From: Leuctra nigra
Taxonomy: Eukaryota; Arthropoda; Insecta; Plecoptera; Leuctridae
Assembly: GCA_934045905.1 (NCBI GenBank)
Contig: OW203762.1
Span: 54,709,411-54,773,410 of the forward strand
DNA: 64,000 bases
Direction: 5' to 3'
Below the pieces are notes generated by a model. It saw nothing but the letters and a program-made list of their open reading frames with translations. It had not been told where the DNA came from and ran no database searches. Position numbers and translations under genes: made by a program. Shown here one piece after another: positions 44,605 through 57,517 of the stretch (position 1 is the first letter of the stretch; each line of letters starts with the position of its first letter).

Positions 44605-46348
44605 CTGGTTTGGCACTCGACCACATTTCTGTGCATTTCTTATTGCAAAATGTTCAAACAAGAAAAACACTTTGGAATTGAGATATTCGTATTTTGGTTT
44701 CCTCACGAAAGCATTAAAATTACTTTTTAAGCAATTCCACTGTTTTATTGTTGTCGTTGTAAATAAACAGTGTCCATTACTTTTGTATTGTAGTTTGTTG
44801 CCTCTGTAGAGTTAATATTGCGAAGAGTTGTTGCAGTTCTGTGAGATCCACGATCTTCTCTTCATAATCAGAGATACCGCCTTTTCATTAAAGTTTAGTA
44901 GAATTTCTTTTAAAAATGAAGAAAGCTATTTGATAAAGCTCCCCAGAGCACCACAAGACTGTTTACGTTTAAGCTCAAGCTCACGGAGGTAAACGGAATT
45001 TCGCGCGATATGGGTGGCAAAATCCACAAGCACACAAAAATACGCCCACAAAATTTCTTTTGACAGATTTTAATTAAAATCTTGTCTCATTTGACCTTAA
45101 CTTTGGGAGTGATTAAGAGCATATCCCTGCTCTTAACATTTCTTAATTATCCCGTGCTCATTTGCCAGCCCTCTTCGCTCGAGTCGAGAATTCCGGCGCT
45201 GCGATGTTGCCAGTAAACAATTACATGAGATATCAGAAGAAGACTTCGCGTTGTTATTATATAAATACTCTCTGGGGCAGGTTAATTGAGTTGCTTTTCA
45301 CTACAGCTTTACCTAGTTAAAGGAACTTGATTAAAGTGGACTGGATCCTGGAATCAAGGTGTTTTATAATTATGTGAGGCTGGAGGATAATTAGTCTTGA
45401 TACCACGCGACAATACGAGACAAATCCGGCACGATCTCAAAGGTCCAGCTACTGACAATCTCGCAGCTTGTCCACTCTCACAGATCAAATGGGAATCCAA
45501 GGCGACTGTCTAAATATTCTATGAACCCTAAGCTAATTGTAGTCAGTGTGGCCAGCACATTTGCTTTGCAGCTACAGTGTTCAAATGACAGCCATAAGAA
45601 TATAACAAGATTCTAGTGATCGAGAAGTTCAGTGCAACTGGACGTGAAATTGTCGATAAAGTTGCCCACAGCGGTCAGAAGTGACGTCATCAAATGATTC
45701 CACAGACTGAAACAGAACAGGGAGGCCAATCTATTGGAAAAATTCAAAAAATCTAACCAAAAGTCACAAATTCGCACGACATTCTTTTCAACAATGCTCA
45801 TTATTCGTTTGTATTTCGTGTTCTTTTGTAATGACGCTTTTTCCGCCTAAATCCTCTCTCTACCTGGATTTGAACCTGTACTTTGTTGATGAATAGTTCA
45901 TTGCCTGCAGTAAGATGTTTAATTAATTATATTGAAAGCTTCTAAATATTTCCTCCTCTGTTTGTGCGTGACGTAAGCGGATTGCGACTCTTGTTGAAGG
46001 CAACGCCATATCAATATAAATGAAGAGTACAGAGGAAGAACGCGATAAGTCCATTATTTGAAAATTAAGTTTAAGGTGTCATCTTGCAGTGATTTTTACG
46101 AGCTTTCAGAATATTCCCTCGGATTTTAGAAAATATTCCCACAAAGTCTTGAAAACAATAATTTAAATATCGATCTGTATGGAAGATTCAAGTTTCAACA
46201 TAAAACTTCGTTTTTCTCCGTTTCATCCGAATGTGACTTATAGCTTTCTTCCCCTGTACCCTTCAAATGGAACTCCTTGAGACCAGAGCGGCGCAAATGT
46301 TTGCCCGAATGGTTGACATTCTCCTGGACGATTGTAACTATACGGTCG
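44605..46348. other. Non-coding sequence, no gene seen
   Basis: No supported gene or repeat. Confidence 0.35.
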
Positions 46349-46407
46349 GGCACAGGCAAAGATGAACCCTCTCTAGCCGATACCATGGGTTCATCTTTGC
46401 CTGTGCC
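46349..46407. repeat. Perfect 21-bp hairpin with 17-nt loop
   Basis: GGCACAGGCAAAGATGAACC (46349-46369 with one more C) is followed after 17 nt by its exact reverse complement (46387-46407). A triple TGACGTATC repeat follows at once. Stem and loop sizes would suit a small hairpin RNA, but no flanking lower stem of miRNA type was found. Confidence 0.8.
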
Positions 46408-46443
46408 ATGACGTATCGATGACGTATCGATGACGTATCACCG
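46408..46443. repeat. Three TGACGTATC direct repeats
   Basis: ATGACGTATCG recurs at 46408 and 46419, and again in part at 46430, an 11-bp period. The core resembles a CRE/bZIP site, but function is not shown. Confidence 0.7.
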
Positions 46444-47610
46444 ATGTGAAGCGAATAGACGCGTGACTTGAGTGGAATGCTGTGTTTCAGAATGTCATGT
46501 CCCGTATCGTTACATGGTTAAACATTTACAAGTTTTACATTTAGATGTGCACCATGTTTAGTCGCCTCGCCTTGGTAACGGTTGGCCAAGAATGGAGAAA
46601 AAATATGACATGAAACATACTATCTTACTTGTGTTTTATTAAAAGTAAATAAATTATCCTAGAAGATTGCCCTATGAGATTGAGCTTGTAAACTATTCTA
46701 ACTGCACGAGCTTCTTTTGTTCTAACTAACAACATTGCTAAGTAATTGTATTTTCTATGCTTTGATTTACGGTGCGGCCATGTTGATGACACAGATATCA
46801 GGTCAGATTTAACTTATCAGATGCCATTTTGTAATACATACGAGTGATATTTAGAGTTTTTTTCCGCAGCATACACAGTTTCAATTTTGTTCAATTTATT
46901 TTTATTTCCAGTAGTTACAATACAGTTTATGAGCAGTGAAGTTTAATATTCCCCAGTAAGAAGTAAATCTTGTGTCGGGGAATATATAGGCGATTTATAC
47001 TTGAGTAAAAATCTAATAGAACACTACAGTCATATGTCATTGTTAGAGCACGAGATAACTATGAATTCGATTTTGTATTATTTATATTTCGTGAAAATCG
47101 TCCAGTCTACAATACTCCTCTATTTATCTATAGATAAACGTAATATCTTAATTGTGGTTTTGTAATAATATTAAAATGATATAAGGAAGTGTGGTAAGAG
47201 TTCTTCAAGACTGCTATAGGGCCTGAGTCAATGTGGGTTGAATAATTGTTCCCGGTTATTTGACAGTGCGAAGGAATCAGTGCAAGAATCCTCCACGACA
47301 TCCTCGAGTAGGCATCCAAGCAATCGACCGCTGTTTCTCAGCTACCTGCTTTTTCTAACCCAACTCATTTAGATTAACTCTGAAGACAACACATTACAAG
47401 GTAATCATTAAATCATAGTGATTATTTCAACCGGGCGTATTTCTCAAATTGAGTGGGACTTTCAGTCACAGGTGGCAAACGCGAGTCAAATAAACACTGG
47501 TTCTACATGATGGTAAGATATGCACCACTTGATTATGAAGCCACGTTATTGCTAAGATAACGTATTACACTATATTTGTCAGTGTTTTTAATTTAAAACC
47601 CAAATTGATT
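46444..47610. other. Non-coding sequence, no gene seen
   Basis: No supported gene or repeat. Confidence 0.35.
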
Positions 47611-47616
47611 TCTTTA

Positions 47617-48169
47617 GGGTCAGTTTTTCAATACTCTGCAAAATTTTAAACAGTTGATTAGGATTGTATTGCCATGGCAACAACCAACGAGATTCCTTGA
47701 ACGACCGTTTAAGGTGGCGCGATCACTCGAAGTCATAGTCTCAGATCTTCATAATATTTTGTGTACTTATTGATAATCACGCCATACACAATCCCTGAAA
47801 AAATTAAACACTTCTCGTGTCTAGTTTCTGAGATAATTTGTGTTTTCTCCCCCATGTTATCTTCTGGCAGCCAAGTAAAATCGTGTCATTTTTAAGCTAA
47901 AATGGAGTTCTAATCTTTTTGTACCTTTAGATTTTAACAAAAAAAAAATTCTGGTAGACATAATATGGACATACTATCAGGAAAAAACTGAAAACAATAC
48001 CATCGTGTGCTATTTTAAAAGTTATTAACTAAATTCGAAATTATTTCCTATACCTCCCATGCTAAGGTTTTGATCATTCTCAAAAGACATATCGAGTGAT
48101 CGCGCCACAGTGAAATCATTTCGAAGCAGGTTTTAGCAGGTTTTAGCAGAGTATTAAAAAACTTGTCCC
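47617..48169. mobile_element. Tourist-like (PIF/Harbinger) MITE with TTA target duplication
   Basis: The left end GGGTCAGTTTTTCAATACTC and the right end (GGGACAAGTTTTTTAATACT on the other strand from 48169) are inverted repeats. TTA flanks both (47614-47616, 48170-48172), the usual 3-bp PIF/Harbinger duplication. The interior contains another MITE at 47714-48108. A related left half lies at 52396-52490. Confidence 0.75.
47714..48108. mobile_element. 395-bp GTGGCGCGAT MITE nested in the Tourist-like MITE
   Basis: GTGGCGCGATCACTCGA (47714) and TCGAGTGATCGCGCCAC (ending 48108) are perfect 17-bp inverted ends. A partial relative lies at 21676-21880. AG precedes and follows the element but is too short to be a secure duplication. 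Confidence 0.8.
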
Positions 48170-48174
48170 TTAAG

Positions 48175-48760
48175 AGCGTTTGTCCGATCAAGTATCAAGA
48201 TGATGTTTTGATTGTCATTAAGACCACCATCATAAGACCGTTATGTATCATATTTCACGACCAGGAAATTTGAAGAGTTCCAATATCTACAAGCTTATTC
48301 TGAAATCTATAGTTGTCAAAATTGATCAATGAAGTAAATGCACTGCACTTTTAATGATTTCCAGAGTCTATAATCATAGCAATTAGGCACATCATTACAT
48401 GCAAAAAATAACAGCGTATGAACGCGTTACACAGTGAGGTTTTGTGTAATTGTGGCAAGTTTATTGTGCAAATCCAAATCTCATTAACAATGTGTTTTAA
48501 CAATCAACTCCATATGATTGTTTAAAGTTCATTGTTGAAACAAACAGTCCCATTATCCTTGCACAGCTGTGATTCGCTTTGTTCACAAACATGATATTAT
48601 GATGTTACAACAAGCAGCACGAATAAACTGGCGCACAGAAGTAAGAAAAGTAATTCTGATGATTATAAGGGAATGATATTCGCACATAGGTAATTAACCT
48701 CGCTAGTTTTCGCATCTTTGAACTATTTTGAAAGTGATTGGAGCAGACGACGAAAGAGAC
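48175..48760. other. Non-coding sequence, no gene seen
   Basis: No supported feature. Confidence 0.35.
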
Positions 48761-48765
48761 CCTAG

Positions 48766-48935
48766 CACATAGAGTTATGCTCCCAATGTATAGAGTTATG
48801 CTCCCAACATATAGAGTTATGCTCCCATATCACATAGAGTTATGCTCCCAATGTATAGAGTTATGCTCCTATAGCACATAGAGTTATGCTCCCAACATAT
48901 AGAGTTATGCTCCTATAGCACATATAGTTGTGTGC
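48766..48935. repeat. Minisatellite, ~20-26-bp unit, seven copies
   Basis: ATAGAGTTATGCTCCCA units recur seven times with alternating linkers (ATGT, ACAT, TATAGCAC). The alternation suggests a dimeric or trimeric higher-order unit. Confidence 0.85.
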
Positions 48936-48939
48936 TAGC

Positions 48940-51900
48940 AATTGGGGGGCCGGGAGCATCAACTCTATTTGCTGTAATGCTCAGAGTTTAGTGTCTTCGA
49001 TTTGACCGATTCAATTACGTTTCGAATGAAGAAAGTGTAAACAAATTATCTGTACCTCAGAAGTAGAAGGTCTGATGGCCATCTCTCAGATGTGGGTAGC
49101 ATAATGTTTGAGTCATATATCAATTCTATCAATTGCAATTTGACTGAAGTCCACATAATTATATTGAAGTGTTCTCTTACAGAATGATTAATGTTTCATG
49201 TCGCCATTACTAAGTGTGATTATGAACGCAGAATTACTGGTCTTTGAGCTCATCTCAAGATTATTGAAATGGACATCGGGCCTTCTACCTCTGAGGTACA
49301 GAATGACCATCCTCATACATTTAGTATAGTTAAAACTATGCACGCTCATTATTTGTCCTGTAATCTCCGGTACATCACATACGTCACAAAGTAACAACCT
49401 TTAACTTTATATCGCCGGAGCAGACGAAATGGCGGACGTAATTCGGTCATATAGAAGACCTTATCAGCAGTCAGTCTGACAATGAGCTGGTTTTTATCCC
49501 CCTTTATCTTTATTTACACCAACACCACTGTCCGAAGATTACCTGTCCAGTCCGCCACGGGCGGGGATTTGCGTCATCGGGCACGTTTTATCTCCTAATC
49601 ACTGAATACCAGGAAGTGGGATTAAATGTAAAAACCTCAGGACAGGGATTTTATACACATAGACAATTAGATGATCATCATTAGAAGTTTTTACTGTAAA
49701 AGTTCAAAGATCAAATGAAGTTGAAACAGTTTGAAGTAAAACTAAATAATATTTGCACATTTGTCTCCAAGCTATTGCATATATTTTCTTGTTCTCCATG
49801 ATAAAAAGCGATTTAGGACGCGTATTTCTTGAGCCAGGAATCGATGGTCCCTATTTTCAAGTCGCCGTCTGGCATTCAAATGTTGTGTATCTAAACAAAT
49901 GCATCGAGTCCGTTTGCAAAACACTGCATGAAACGAACTTTGCTAATCGACCTAAATGCTCTCAGAGCAGTCCAAAAGAAATCAGCAACTAGAGAGACTG
50001 TTCCAACGGAATCGGAAAAACATTTTCACAGACTTTCCGTCTCATTGTCTCCATGAAAATTCCTAGACTTTCCAAAGACTGAATCTGTTTCCATTAAAAA
50101 AGTTTCTTCGCTTGAAATCGTCGAAGAATTTTGTTATTACAAAACCCAGAGAGAGGAGAGGGAGAGAGAGGAGAAAGTCGTTTTTGTCTTTTCAACAAAA
50201 CAATTGTCCCGTACTTCCTATTTCCTGGCTTTGAACACTAAATCATCGATAATCTCTTTATTGGCCTCTGGGAGTGAGGATAACAGTAGTACCATATAAT
50301 TGCCAGCAGAGCGCGCCGCTGTCTGCCAGGAACGATCAAGTTGTCCGCTGGTCAGGGCAGCCAACTCACTCCATCATTCACAATAGAATTGCCCAATAAA
50401 TGGGAATCAAAACATGAGCAGAGATCCGAACAAACGTTATTACTTTTTAATCCAATGGGAGTCATTTTGCCTACCACTATTGTCTAGATGCCTAAAATAA
50501 TTCGTTTAACATCAGAGTTAAGGCTGAGTTTCATTTCACTTTGCTCGTAATGAAATATTCTGCAGTTGTAGTTGGAAATGTTCTCACATATTTAAAAGTA
50601 TTTCCCTGTAGACTTTTTTTTTCATGTACAAACATGATTTAATAACTTTATTCCGGGTTTCCAATATTCAAAGGTTTTGAAGACTTTTTAAACACAATTT
50701 ACAATTTTACGATTGAAATAAAACTGTCTACTCTTAATTACACAATCTCGCTAATGGAAGTAAAATAAGTTCTTGACTTCAATTGCCGTGTTTTAATAAT
50801 AAAACTTTATAATGCTCTTTAACAGAGTTTTCTTTCGCTCGAGGCTACAAAAAGCGTTCAAATTAAAAGAAATATTTTCCACATTAATTTCAAAGTTCCT
50901 GCAAGTGGTCTTGTCGAAAACTTGTAAAAGTTGTAACGTGAATTCACATCGACTTGTTGAAACATGATTGGCAATAAAGTGTGGTCACGTGACCACTTGA
51001 AGCTGTTTTATCACCTCGGGAAGAGTTCACAGATGTGAAATCGCGCTAATTTCTCGGTACGTGCGACTCCGGAAGTGATCTCTCTCGGGCGTCGGGACGG
51101 TGGAAAAGTTTTCCGGGAGCGTCGCGACGTCCGCCGTGGACGTGAGCGGCGTCGCGACGGCATTCAACTCAACTGACAGCTTGGCGTCTTGATGACGATT
51201 AGCGGGACGAGGAGAAAAGAGAAAATCATTTCAAATCATGTTGTTGACGGTTAATCAATTCAATTACATTTTCTTGGAAAGTGGAATTTAGAGGTTTGTT
51301 ATCTTTGTGCGATAGGTACTCAATTATAATTATTCACGTTTTATGTAACGGATGTATCCTTTTATTTTCAAGTGCATCGTCAAAATACAATACAAAACCT
51401 AAAGTCTTTTATTATACCCTTTTCAGATTCTTTTATAAGAGAATTCAGAGGTAAATCAGTGAAATAAGACGTGTATTTTCCTACAATAGAAATTAAGAAT
51501 TAGAGTTAGGTATTGCTCGAAGATTGACAACCTTTATATTCGAAGAACAATTAATGGCATTGTTACATCGTGTCCTTTCTTTACTTGAGAAGTGTTCTTA
51601 CTATCGCTTTTGATAATAAGTTCTGTTTAGAGGTCTTATTGTTTTGTGCTACTTAATAAATACAATGAATTAATCTCTTCCTGAACAAGCTACAGAAGCT
51701 GACATCCATGTCCTTCTGTATATAGTTGACACTTACAGCACATCATCAGTCTGTGCGACATCTTGAATCACGGCTTCATAATCTAGCTATAATTATAAAG
51801 TCGCATGTTGGACACTCAGTAATACTTGCAAAGCGGATGGCAATCAATTTATATTAACGCCATAAAAAAACTCCGCCTATTCAAATAATCCTATTTCTGC

Positions 51901-52390
51901 ACTTTGCTATCTAATAACCATTACAAAACACGCTAAAGTGTAATTTGACAGAGGCCGTTAATCACGAATGGAATCTTTTGAATCTGATTGATTAAGCGTC
52001 TGGCACAGTGTTTTCCGGCCGGCTCTATTGTGAGTGTATCTGTTTTCTCATCGCGTCACAGCGACGTCAACTCTCATCGAATCCAATCCCCAGGACGTCA
52101 TCGGGACCCTCGTGAATCTTCGTCGCTTGAATCTCATTTATTCCGGTGATTCGATGACGACCTGAGAGGCCCCGAGAACAAGAGAGAGGGAGAGAGATCA
52201 TCGGATAGAAGAGACTCGGAATTAACTTTAGAAATCTTCGCTACATCTTGCGAGCGCTACTGTCGAGCCAGTGTCTACTGTCGACTTCTGAAACAATAAA
52301 GATCAACTCAAAAAATAACATTTTGTTTCAATAATACGACAAACGTCGATGTGAAATTATTGCATCATGATACCACTAGCTGTAGTTACT
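48940..52390. other. Non-coding sequence, no gene seen
   Basis: No supported gene in 3.4 kb. Features seen: a GA-rich run at about 50152-50178, and CpG-containing GC-rich patches near 51060-51190 and 52010-52170. Small ORFs (at most 79 codons) have no recognisable domain. Confidence 0.35.
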
Positions 52391-52395
52391 TTTAG

Positions 52396-52490
52396 GGCCA
52401 GTTTTTCAATGCTCTGCTAAATTTTAAGCAGTTGATTACGACTAAATTGTCATGGCAACAACTAATGGCATTCCTTGAATGACTGCTACT
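52396..52490 (+). repeat. Partial Tourist-like MITE
   Basis: GGGCCAGTTTTTCAATGCTC after a TTA, followed by TTTTAAGCAGTTGATTACGA and ATGGCAACAACTAATGGC. This aligns with the left part of the element at 47617. No matching right terminus was found. Confidence 0.6.
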
Positions 52491-52494
52491 ATTT

Positions 52495-53305
52495 CGGTAC
52501 ATAGCATTGAAAACCATGCATGACGTTAATGACATGGCAGTATATTGCAGCGTAACAAACCTGTAGAAATAATAGTATGAATCAATCAATAGCATTCTGT
52601 TTTGAAATGAGCTTTCAGTGGAAGTGCCATGTAGTTATTGGTGGAGGCGCCGTGTCTGAGAGAGTAGTTCACAAGACGCCCGCGTGAGTGTGTCGCTGTC
52701 ATTTGCGACTCTACTGACATCTAGCGGATATTAACCGAACTGCGAGCTCCTACTTCCAACACTAAATTTATATAATTTTATTTGGGTTCACATAAATATA
52801 GATTTCATAAATTTCGCAACTGAAAAGTTTTTTTTTTAGTAAAACAAGTGTTGTTCTTTCTAATGTTTTATAAAATAGTTATGCCAATAACACAAGAGCT
52901 ATATTTCATGAGTTGGGCGCATGCGCGAGAGAGAGTCGTGGTTCAGCAGCGTCGCGACGCCCCACGAGCGTCGCTGAACCAGTGGACTGCACTTACCGAC
53001 CGAGCTGCAGGCAGTTCACGCGGCGACACACAGATGGCGCGGGCGTGTCGGCAGACTGAAACCATCTTGGTCGTGGAAATGTGTTATTATTTACGTAATG
53101 TTCCATGCAGGCAGAAAGCCATTGAAGGGCTACAAAACTCTTTAGGAGATTGGTTTCCAAATTGAAAAAGAACAGGAATTACCATGGCCTAAAAAGAGAA
53201 ACGAAAGAAACATTATTGGTATACAAGGTGAACTTTATAGAGTAGAAATTCAGAAAGGATTACATTTACTTTGCTGAAATGAGCATTCCGTAATTTAGTC
53301 AACAA
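52495..53305. other. Non-coding sequence with a GC-rich hairpin
   Basis: GGTTCAGCAGCGTCGCG / GCGTCGCTGAACC forms an imperfect inverted repeat at 52940-52981. A 105-codon ORF (52848-53165) crosses it but resembles nothing known. Confidence 0.4.
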
Positions 53306-53308
53306 TTA

Positions 53309-55154
53309 TAAGATAAGATAATTCTTTATTTGTAAAATAGTTTTTGTTACATTGCAAGGGGGGATACCCATATAAGTGAGGGAGGCCCTCACTTGTGTAT
53401 GGGCACCATAGAACAGTAATAATAGTCGGTAATGAGTGTATTATTATATAAAGATTATCTTTAAACAGCATTTATCAGGGCTACTTACTATCAATAGTGA
53501 CCTGAGTATGTGATAATAATAATAGTTAATAACTTCAAAATAGTAGGAACATAATACAGAAGGAAGTATAGATAATTAAATATATTCCCTGCACAGCTAT
53601 AAGAACAGATTGAAGCTGATAAATATATTAACGATTATTTTATATGCTTTAACTTATACAGATCTAATATAATAACCTAAATCTAATTTAATATAACATA
53701 ATTTTAAATTTAACCAGAACAATACACTAAAGTGGAGCACCAACATTGCACAGGATGACACGGAGCAGACAAGAACGTGGACTAATTCTATAATGTACAA
53801 ATTTAGTTGAAAGTTTACGAGAATGTTTTAACTAAACGCGTTTCTTCCTGAATAGGGTGTTCGAGTTAATTATATCGTTGATTTCGTCTATTGGGTAAGA
53901 TTTGATCCAGTCCTTTGTGAACAATGCAAAATGTTTTTTGTTAGTTGTGCTTCGAATTGATTCGGGTACAATATTATATAATTTAGGACCAAGGTAAATA
54001 CCATGTCTTTGCGTGGCGGTTCTGTTGACTCTTGTTAGGGGAAGCGAGTTTTTTAAACGTAATTTCTGTCTGCTTAAGAGAGCTGTGTTAGGTATTGATG
54101 GTGGATGCGCATGTATATGGTTAATCAGTACATGTGTATAGACTTTTCGAACTTGAGGGACTTGAGTGTCTTTAAAAACCAAATCAGAGGGATATTGCCA
54201 GTGGACTTTCAGCATGATTTTAAGTAACCTTTTCTGCATAGTTATAAGTGGTCGTAAATGGTTGTCGTACGTGCCTCCCCATCCAATTATACCGTACTGT
54301 AGAATAGAGTGCGCTATAGCATAATATACCATTTTTAGGTTTTTAAAATCAAGAATATTCCTTAGTAAATACAGCTTAAGTATGCAGTACCTCAATTTCT
54401 TAGTAATATTAGATATGTGTACATCCCATCTCATGTGCTGGTCAATGCTGATTCCTAAATATTTGGTTGCTGATACTTTTCCTATGGCGTGACAATTGCA
54501 TATCGAGCTTGTCGCGGAGGACGTAGATGTACAGGAGGACGAATGTATTCTTATTTCTGAGTGAATAGGCTGGGAATTGCAACGCAGAGAGAATGTTATA
54601 TACATTGTTTTATCTTTGTTGAGAGTAAGGAGGTTGCTATTAAGCCAGTTGGTTACCTTGGATATTTCAGTCTCCGCTAAGGTGTGAACACTCCCCCAGG
54701 ATCGACCTGAGAATAAAAGCACCGTATCGTCTGCAAATGTTATGATTTTGCCACATATATTCAGGTTACACAAGTCATTAATATATATTAAAAATAATAG
54801 AGGGCCTAGTACTGTGCCTTGGGGAACGCCGAATTCGATTTTTCGAGATTTGGAGATTGTGTTATTAATTTTAACAAATTGGATTCTTTCTGTGAGGTAA
54901 CTTTTAACTAATTCCAATGCAATTCCCCTTATACCTACACGATATAGCTTTTGAAAAAGGATTGGGTGAGAGACCGTATCGAAGGCTTTAGCCAAATCCA
55001 AGAAAACTGCTAGAGATTTGCTACCCTTCTTCCGCATAATGATTTTGTTAATCATTAGTGTCATACTTAGTGTAACAATTTGGGAAACTTGCAACAAGCA
55101 ACGTAATTTGCTTGTAGGGCCTAATACCAGTTTTTCCCGCCTTTCTGTTTTCAT
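53309..55154 (-). mobile_element. 5'-truncated non-LTR retrotransposon
   Basis: An RT-bearing ORF is followed on the minus strand by about 520 bp of 3' UTR. The UTR contains a near-perfect stem-loop (plus coordinates 53365-53404, GCCCATACACAAGTGAGGG with its partner) and ends ATAAAGAATTATCTTATCTT. The endonuclease and first part of the RT are missing, as expected from incomplete reverse transcription. The 5' junction is not precisely placed. Confidence 0.8.
53832..55154 (-). pseudogene. Truncated reverse transcriptase ORF (LINE ORF2 C-terminal part)
   Basis: 440 residues carry the palm and the region after it. FLDLAKAFDTVSH is near residue 50, GVPQGTVLGPLLFLIYINDL near 109, catalytic FADDTVLL near 140 and KYLGISIDQHMRWDVHI near 232. 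There is then a LINE-type C-terminal segment ending at 53832. The N-terminal endonuclease and the RT fingers (the NYRPISLL-type motif) are absent, so the product could not support its own transposition. The first ~45 residues are unlike RT and may be read-in from adjacent sequence or a frame change. The ORF is otherwise uninterrupted. Related to the jockey/CR1 group in general terms. It is not the same family as the other LINEs in this window judging by motif wording. Confidence 0.85.
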
Positions 55155-55159
55155 GACAT

Positions 55160-57517
55160 GTTCATGTGATGATGTGTGTTCTTAAGGGGAAGGACCGGCT
55201 GACTGCTCCTAGAGAATCAGCCCTAATTGCTATTGTAGGCGGGGTTTTTAAAGGTAAATAAGGCGGGATCAGATTTGGCGACGAATTTGTTGTCATTACT
55301 GTGATTGGTCTAGCTGGGAACAATGTTTGATATGAATGTTTTCTTCCGACTTTAGTTCCCATGCAAAAAATGTAAACAGAAGTGAGATCGGATACCCCGA
55401 GTATTGTTGTTATGATCGCTGGGTCCAGACTGGTTACCAACTCAAATGACATCATTGGCATCACTTTCACAACACGAACAAAATCATCGAGGATCAAGAA
55501 TAATCACACGCAATAAAGTGTTCAACACTTATCTAATAGATTCAAAGATTGCAAATCCTTTTATTGATTTTTATTCCAACCATTATAACGGCGATATATG
55601 ACACTGATCTTATTTCACCACCTGAGAGTATAAAGGCCATTGGACAAATTTGTTTACGAATAGGTATAGGTAGTCTCATTTCTCTCTGGGTTCTTTACTA
55701 AGAGAATAATATTATCGCAATCAGAGCAAGAAAATCATTTTAGTTTTTGTGCATGTGGTTCTTGTAATAGAACGTAGACACTGTCTACTGTCTACTTCTT
55801 CTAAGTAGAGAGTAGAAAATACGAAAAATAATGAAATAAAGTAATAAAAATACACATGAATATTTCCAGCCTTTTCTCCGGACTATATAAGTGGTATGTT
55901 GTGAAATTTATAAATCAATGAATTAGGTAACACGATGTTGAAATTTTGAAATAATATCATATATTATTTCATTGCTCAAAACTAGTAGAAAAAATCAACA
56001 AAAAGTCACACACTTTATATGTTATATTTTGAAACCTTTGACACCTACATCGATTTTTTTTTTAAATGGAATGGTTGGAGTAATGATAACGGTCAATACA
56101 ACAATTAAATAATTATTCGCCGTTTGTCTGACAAATCATTGCTATCGGTGACCTAAACCTGTGTTCGGGATTAACTTGTGAAATAACACGTACAATGTAT
56201 ATTTATCATTCAGTTGCTATGATACACATTGCAACCAAAAATATTTATTTACCTTTATAACATACAGTTTTCAGTTATAAATAATAAAATAGTGCATACA
56301 GTAGAGACACACATTGATGTGCTCTTAGCGAGCGTCGAAATTCATCTGTTATTCTGCACTAGTAATTGTAGACGGGAAAACTGTTCGACATTGTTGTCAC
56401 AATGAGAATAAATACACATCGTGACATAACCTTGCCGAGATTGACTCAAGAATAATAGATAGCCCGAGATGCTACTATTTACAGTGAATTATTATGGATG
56501 CTTAGAGAAGTGTTGCCGATTTCAACAGTTATTCAATTAGCAAAAATATATTTATATCTTCAAAAAAACAAATATTCAAATTAAAATTTAAAAAATAGCA
56601 TAAAAAATAATATTAAGTGAAGTCTTTATTAATACAACAGCGAATTTTCTTATGATAAATTAAATTGTTGGGAAGATTTGTACATGGCTGTTTTGAATAT
56701 CAACATTCTATGTTTCTGAAAATGTTCACTTACATTTTATCAACTTACAATGAAAATTTAATTTTAGGCCATTTCCAACATTTTAGACGGTATACACTTT
56801 ATGATAGATAGATTTTTATAAATTAGGTAAGATGATTTAGACAACTCTGAGGTCCGTCTGTCTCCAGTCGTCGTTGATTGTGTAAATGCCGGGGAAACTG
56901 ATGATTATTGTTGACATACAAACTCTCGCTATCAGTGCACTATTTATATTTCCATGCTGTCTCTTAGGACCCTCCCATCATCCCCTTCCACACCGTTACT
57001 GGAACTCCCAGAATGTTTACTTGCAACTTCAGTCGGTTTCAGTGCCCCTGGTTTTATGCAAAACTCATAACATTGATGGTGTGAGAAAGCAAATTGTGCC
57101 TCTACCGATCAAGTTAGAAAAAAAGTTTCAAGAGCAAAGTTGCTTGAAATTAAATCAAGTTTAAGCGTCGTTGAACCAATTTTTTAAATTATTAGTTTTA
57201 TTTACTCAATAATTACGCAACATATAACTACTTATAACTTTAAGGTGATTAAAAATTTCAAATAAGTGGTCAACGCTGCATAATCTGCAATTCATTCTCC
57301 ACAACTTTGTCGCTTTAACATCTAGCCTATCTTCAACGAGACGGGACGATAACTGCTTTCCAGCCGAGGTCCTCATTCAAAGGCTCTTCCTTCCCCTTAA
57401 TTTAAAATAAGTTCAAATTATCAACAATAATAATACTCGTATGCTTCATTGTTGGTATTTTGTAGAACTATTTGCATACTGACATCTCCCGTGTGATCTC
57501 ACACAACACAAGCTGCT
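55160..57517. other. Non-coding sequence, no gene seen
   Basis: A 111-codon ORF at 55162-55497 (minus) abuts the truncated LINE but has no recognisable domain. The remainder is AT-rich, with a 92-codon ORF at 56886 that matches nothing. Confidence 0.35.

Noticed and set aside
45860..45880. B-box-like GGTTCAAATCC on the minus strand
   Set aside because: The T-stem does not pair and no A box lies at the right distance.
52848..53165. 105-codon ORF
   Set aside because: Spans a GC-rich hairpin and resembles no family.
55162..55497. 111-codon ORF just upstream of the truncated RT
   Set aside because: Considered as missing endonuclease, but no endonuclease motif is present and it is not in a continuous reading relationship with the RT.
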